DNA of 5,340 nucleotides, taken from contig CAYWSB010000254.1 of assembly GCA_964460465.1 (NCBI GenBank), positions 1-5,340 on the forward strand. The letters run 5' to 3'. This document shows positions 2,547-5,340 of this stretch, in pieces. Position 1 is the stretch's first letter; each line of letters begins with the position of its first letter. The notes under the pieces were generated by a model. It did no database searches. It saw only the letters and a list, made by a program, of their open reading frames with translations, and was not told the origin of the DNA. This stretch comes from SLRI01 sp964460465. GTDB lineage: Bacteria > Pseudomonadota > Alphaproteobacteria > Geminicoccales > Geminicoccaceae. Made by a program: the position numbers and the translations under genes.

Positions 2547-5340
2547 TCAGGCGCTTTCCTTGAAGCGCTCGGCTTCGTCGAAGGCGACGGAGACGAGCTT
2601 GGAGACGCCGCGTTCGGCCATGGTGACGCCGAAGAGGCGGTTCATGCGGGCCATGGTGAGGGGGTGGTGGGTGACGACGAGGAAGCGGGTCTCGGTTTCC
2701 CTGGCCATTTCCTCGAGCAGGTCGGCGAAGCGCTCGACATTGGCGTCGTCGAGGGCGGCGTCGACCTCGTCGAGGACGCAGAGCGGCGAGGGCTGGGTGC
2801 GGAAGAAGGCGAAGACCAGGGCGAGGGCGGTGAGGCTCTTCTCGCCGCCCGAGAGGAGGCGGATGTTCTGCAGCTTCTTGCCGGGCGGCATGGCCTCGAG
2901 CTCGAGCCCGGCGTTGAGCGGGTCGTCCATGTTGGTGAGCCGGAGATGCGCCCTGCCGCCGCCGAAGAGGCGCTGGAACAGGTGGCGGAAGTGCCGGTCG
3001 ACATCCGCGAAGATGCCCTCCAGGCGGGTCCGGGCCTCGCGATTGAGTGTGCCGATGGCCCGGCGCAGCCGCTCGACCGCGGCCTCGATCTCCTGGACCT
3101 CGCTTTCGAGCCGCTGGATCTCGGCCGTGATCTCCGCGCTCTCGAGGGCGGCCCGCAGGTTGACCGCGCCCAGCCGCTCGCGGCTGGCCTTGAGCTTGTC
3201 GAGCCGCGCCTCGAGGGCGGCCGGCGGCTCGCTCTCGAGGGCGAGGGTGATCTCGGGGTCGTTGACCGCGGCCAGGATCGCCTCGATCGGCTGGCCCAGC
3301 CGGCGCGTCGTCTCGCGCTCGAGCTCGCCTTGCGCCGCGCGCAGGCGGTCGACCTCGGCCTCGGCCAGGGCCACCGCCTCGCTCGCCTTGGCCAGACCGG
3401 CCTCGGCCCAGCGCCGCTCAGCCTCGAGCTGCTCCAGCGCCTGCTCCGCCGCCGCCAGCGCCTCGGCACTCTCGGCCGCCGCGGCCTCGGCGACCGCTAG
3501 CTCGCGGGCGAGGTCGTCACCGGCGGTCGACTCGAGAACGGCCGCCTGTTGCGCGCGTGCGGCCTCGAGCTCGGCCAGCCGCCGGCCGGCCAGCTGGCAC
3601 TCCTCGCGCCGGCGGGCCAGGTCGTCGGCCAGGTGGCTCGCCTCCTCGGCCAGGGCGCGGCGCCGCGCGGCGGCGCTGTCGAGCTCGGCGGCCACCGCCA
3701 CCTGCCGGGCGCGCAGCGCGTCGAGCCGCTCGGTCGCCGCCGCGACCGCTGCGGCGATCGCCGCCCGCTCCGTGCGCGCCGCCGCATGCGCCGCGTCGTG
3801 CTCGGCGATGGCGAGATCGAGGCCCTCGAGCTCGCCCGTGAGCCGGGCCGCCTCGTCCGCCAGCCCGCTCGTCGCCTCCAGGCGATGCGCCTTGCGCAGC
3901 TCGGCCTCGCCGGCCCGCCGCTCGAACAGCAGGCGGGCGGCGAGCGCCTCCTGCTCGGCGTGACGCTCGGCCGCCTGGGCCTCGTCGAGCGCCCGCTGGG
4001 CGGTGGCGAGCGCCGCCTCGCCGGCCGCGAGCGCGCTCTCGCTGCGGGCGAGATCGGCCTCGGCCGCCGCCAGGGCGGCCCGGGCCTCGGCCACGGCGGT
4101 CTCGCTGCGCCCCCCCCGGGCTTCCGCCAGGGCCGCGTCGACGGCCGCGACCGCCGTCTCGTGCTCGGCCTGCTCGCCGGCGATCCGGGCGAGCGCCTCG
4201 CCGAGCCGCGCCCGCTCGGCCGCCCGCCGGGCGGCCTGCTCGCGGGCCGCCTCGAGCGCCAGCGCCGCACGTTCGATCCGCGGTGCCAGGGAAGCACCCT
4301 CGGTGGTCAGCGCCTCGAGCGTCGTGGTCGCCGTCGCCAGCGCCTCCTGGGCCTCGGCGAGGCCGGCCCGAAGCGCCGGCAGCATGCCGTCCAGGGCCGC
4401 CAGCCGGTCGGCGATCGCCTGGGCACGCTGCCGCTGGGCGAGCTTGCGGGCCACGGGGTCGTCGGCCTCCACGCCGCGCACGAAGCCGTCCCAGCGCCAG
4501 AGCCCGCCGTCGCGGGTGACCAGCCGCTGGCCCTGGGCGAGGCTGCCCTGCAGCGTCGCCGCGGTCGCCGCGTCGGCGACGACGCCGACCTGGGCGAGCC
4601 GCCGCCCGAGCGCCGGCACGCCGGTGACGAACTGCGCCAGCGGCCGCGCCGCGCTCGGCAGGGGCGGTTGGTCGGCGCTGCTCGGCCGGCCATGCCAGTG
4701 CGCCGTCGCCGACGGCGCCGTGCCGGCCATGAGATCGTCGCCCAGCGCAGCCACGAGCGCGGTCTCCAGGCCCGCCGCGACGTCGAGCGCGTCGAGGACC
4801 GGCGTGGTCGCCACCGGCTCGGCGAGCGAGGCCAGCGCCTCGCCCTCGGCCGCCAGCTTCAGCCGCTCGGTGTCGAGGGCGGCGAGCTCGGCCGAGCGGC
4901 TCGCCACCGGCTCGCGGGTCGCCCGCACCCGGCCCTCGGCCGCCTCCAGCATGCCCGCCAGGGCGCTGGCACGGGCGCGCATGTCGTCGAGCGCCGCCTC
5001 GGCGGCAGGGCCGCCGTCGGGTTCCCCGGCGTCGTGCGTCGCCGCCTCGGCGGCGAGCCGCGCGGCTTCGCCCGCCAGCTGCTGCAGGGTCCGCTCGTGC
5101 CACAGCCGCCGCTCCGTGTGGCCGGCGATGGCCGCCCGGCAGCGCTCGTCGTCGGCCTCGAGCGCGGCCAGCAGCCGGCTTGCCTCCTGGACGAGGCCGG
5201 CCGCCCGATCGCGCGCCTCGCGCCGGGCCGGCAGGGATGCACCGGCGGCGTCGCGGGCCTCGCGGGCCGCGGCCGTGGCCGCCTCGGCCGCCGCGACCGC
5301 ATCGGCCGCCTCGCCGTGCCTGCGGCCCGCCGCCTCGACC
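2547..5340 (-). CDS. smc: Chromosome segregation ATPase SMC, C-terminal ~930 codons (runs off the right edge)
   Basis: SMC forms the ring-shaped condensin core with ScpA and ScpB, organises the chromosome and helps segregate origins. The frame is open from the window edge to TGA at 2547-2549; the N-terminal head with the Walker A motif lies outside. In order: Ala/Glu/Arg-rich coiled coil (5340 to about 4825, including LQQLAGEAARLAAEA); hinge at about 4820-4473, with PVLDALDVAAGLETALVAAL, GDDLMAG, ARRLAQVGVV-like and GQRLVTRDGGLWRWDGF; returning coiled coil to about 3175; LGAVNLRAALESAE, then FRHLFQRLFGGG and PPGKKLQNIRL; ABC signature LSGGEK at 2838-2855; Walker B PLCVLDEVD at 2760-2786 with D-loop residues ALDDANV; and a switch histidine in VVTHHPLTMARMN, ending GVTMAERGVSKLVSV. 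All catalytic features of the C-terminal half are intact. The returning coil, about 430 residues, seems longer than in the Bacillus protein. smc has very high G+C, and reverse frames through it stay open by composition alone. Confidence 0.98.
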   Translation of the reverse strand, partial: VEAAGRRHGEAADAVAAAEAATAAAREARDAAGASLPARREARDRAAGLVQEASRLLAALEADDERCRAAIAGHTERRLWHERTLQQLAGEAARLAAEAATHDAGEPDGGPAAEAALDDMRARASALAGMLEAAEGRVRATREPVASRSAELAALDTERLKLAAEGEALASLAEPVATTPVLDALDVAAGLETALVAALGDDLMAGTAPSATAHWHGRPSSADQPPLPSAARPLAQFVTGVPALGRRLAQVGVVADAATAATLQGSLAQGQRLVTRDGGLWRWDGFVRGVEADDPVARKLAQRQRAQAIADRLAALDGMLPALRAGLAEAQEALATATTTLEALTTEGASLAPRIERAALALEAAREQAARRAAERARLGEALARIAGEQAEHETAVAAVDAALAEARGGRSETAVAEARAALAAAEADLARSESALAAGEAALATAQRALDEAQAAERHAEQEALAARLLFERRAGEAELRKAHRLEATSGLADEAARLTGELEGLDLAIAEHDAAHAAARTERAAIAAAVAAATERLDALRARQVAVAAELDSAAARRRALAEEASHLADDLARRREECQLAGRRLAELEAARAQQAAVLESTAGDDLARELAVAEAAAAESAEALAAAEQALEQLEAERRWAEAGLAKASEAVALAEAEVDRLRAAQGELERETTRRLGQPIEAILAAVNDPEITLALESEPPAALEARLDKLKASRERLGAVNLRAALESAEITAEIQRLESEVQEIEAAVERLRRAIGTLNREARTRLEGIFADVDRHFRHLFQRLFGGGRAHLRLTNMDDPLNAGLELEAMPPGKKLQNIRLLSGGEKSLTALALVFAFFRTQPSPLCVLDEVDAALDDANVERFADLLEEMARETETRFLVVTHHPLTMARMNRLFGVTMAERGVSKLVSVAFDEAERFKESA

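Noticed and set aside
2254..3963. Very long plus-strand open frames opposite smc (also 2358-3500)
   Set aside because: They are antisense to an unmistakable smc, are dominated by Ser/Arg/Ala runs, and arise because GC-rich DNA has few stop codons. They also run across the intergenic region and the REP-like element.
3517..5103. Minus-strand 528-codon open frame overlapping smc in another frame
   Set aside because: Its product is almost entirely Arg/Gly/Ala, the shifted reading of the GC-rich coiled coil, and it lacks any motif.

Overview
The window is a GC-rich chromosomal segment that fits an alphaproteobacterium, probably Rhodospirillales-like. That placement rests on remembered family resemblance of SMC, AtpI and AtpB and on gene order, not on a search. 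Every gene I can support is on the minus strand, so the transcriptional reading order is from high to low coordinates.

Layout in reading order: (1) 5340-2547, the C-terminal ~930 codons of smc, the chromosome-condensing SMC ATPase, whose N-terminal head lies outside the window. (2) 2546-2182, an intergenic stretch with a REP-like palindrome just after smc, a TTGACA-type promoter candidate, a perfect 8-bp hairpin at a sharp GC-to-AT composition step, and a possible small or truncated open frame. (3) 2181-1165, an orphan gene for a 338-residue protein of clearly lower G+C (about 45-50% in the two 60-base lines I counted; a line inside smc gave 85%). It is not a family I can name, but it contains a region resembling a PD-(D/E)XK nuclease core. 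(4) 1164-653, a gene-free stretch with a second, inverted copy of the REP-like palindrome, further hairpins, a short inverted-repeat pair and a good candidate promoter for the ATP synthase operon. (5) 652-299, atpI, and (6) 232-1, the first 77 codons of atpB, the start of the F0 operon.

Interpretation: smc and the F0 operon are housekeeping genes that I recall lying next to each other, same strand, in related bacteria. The AT-richer segment of about 1.1-1.25 kb between them looks like acquired DNA carrying one cargo gene. No transposase, integrase, tRNA or clear target-site duplication is visible. The atp operon appears to have its own promoter (725-753) downstream of the insertion, so the cargo could sit there without cutting off atp expression. 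The best candidate for something undescribed is this single-gene cargo, possibly a nuclease and possibly defence-related, bracketed by inverted REP-like elements.
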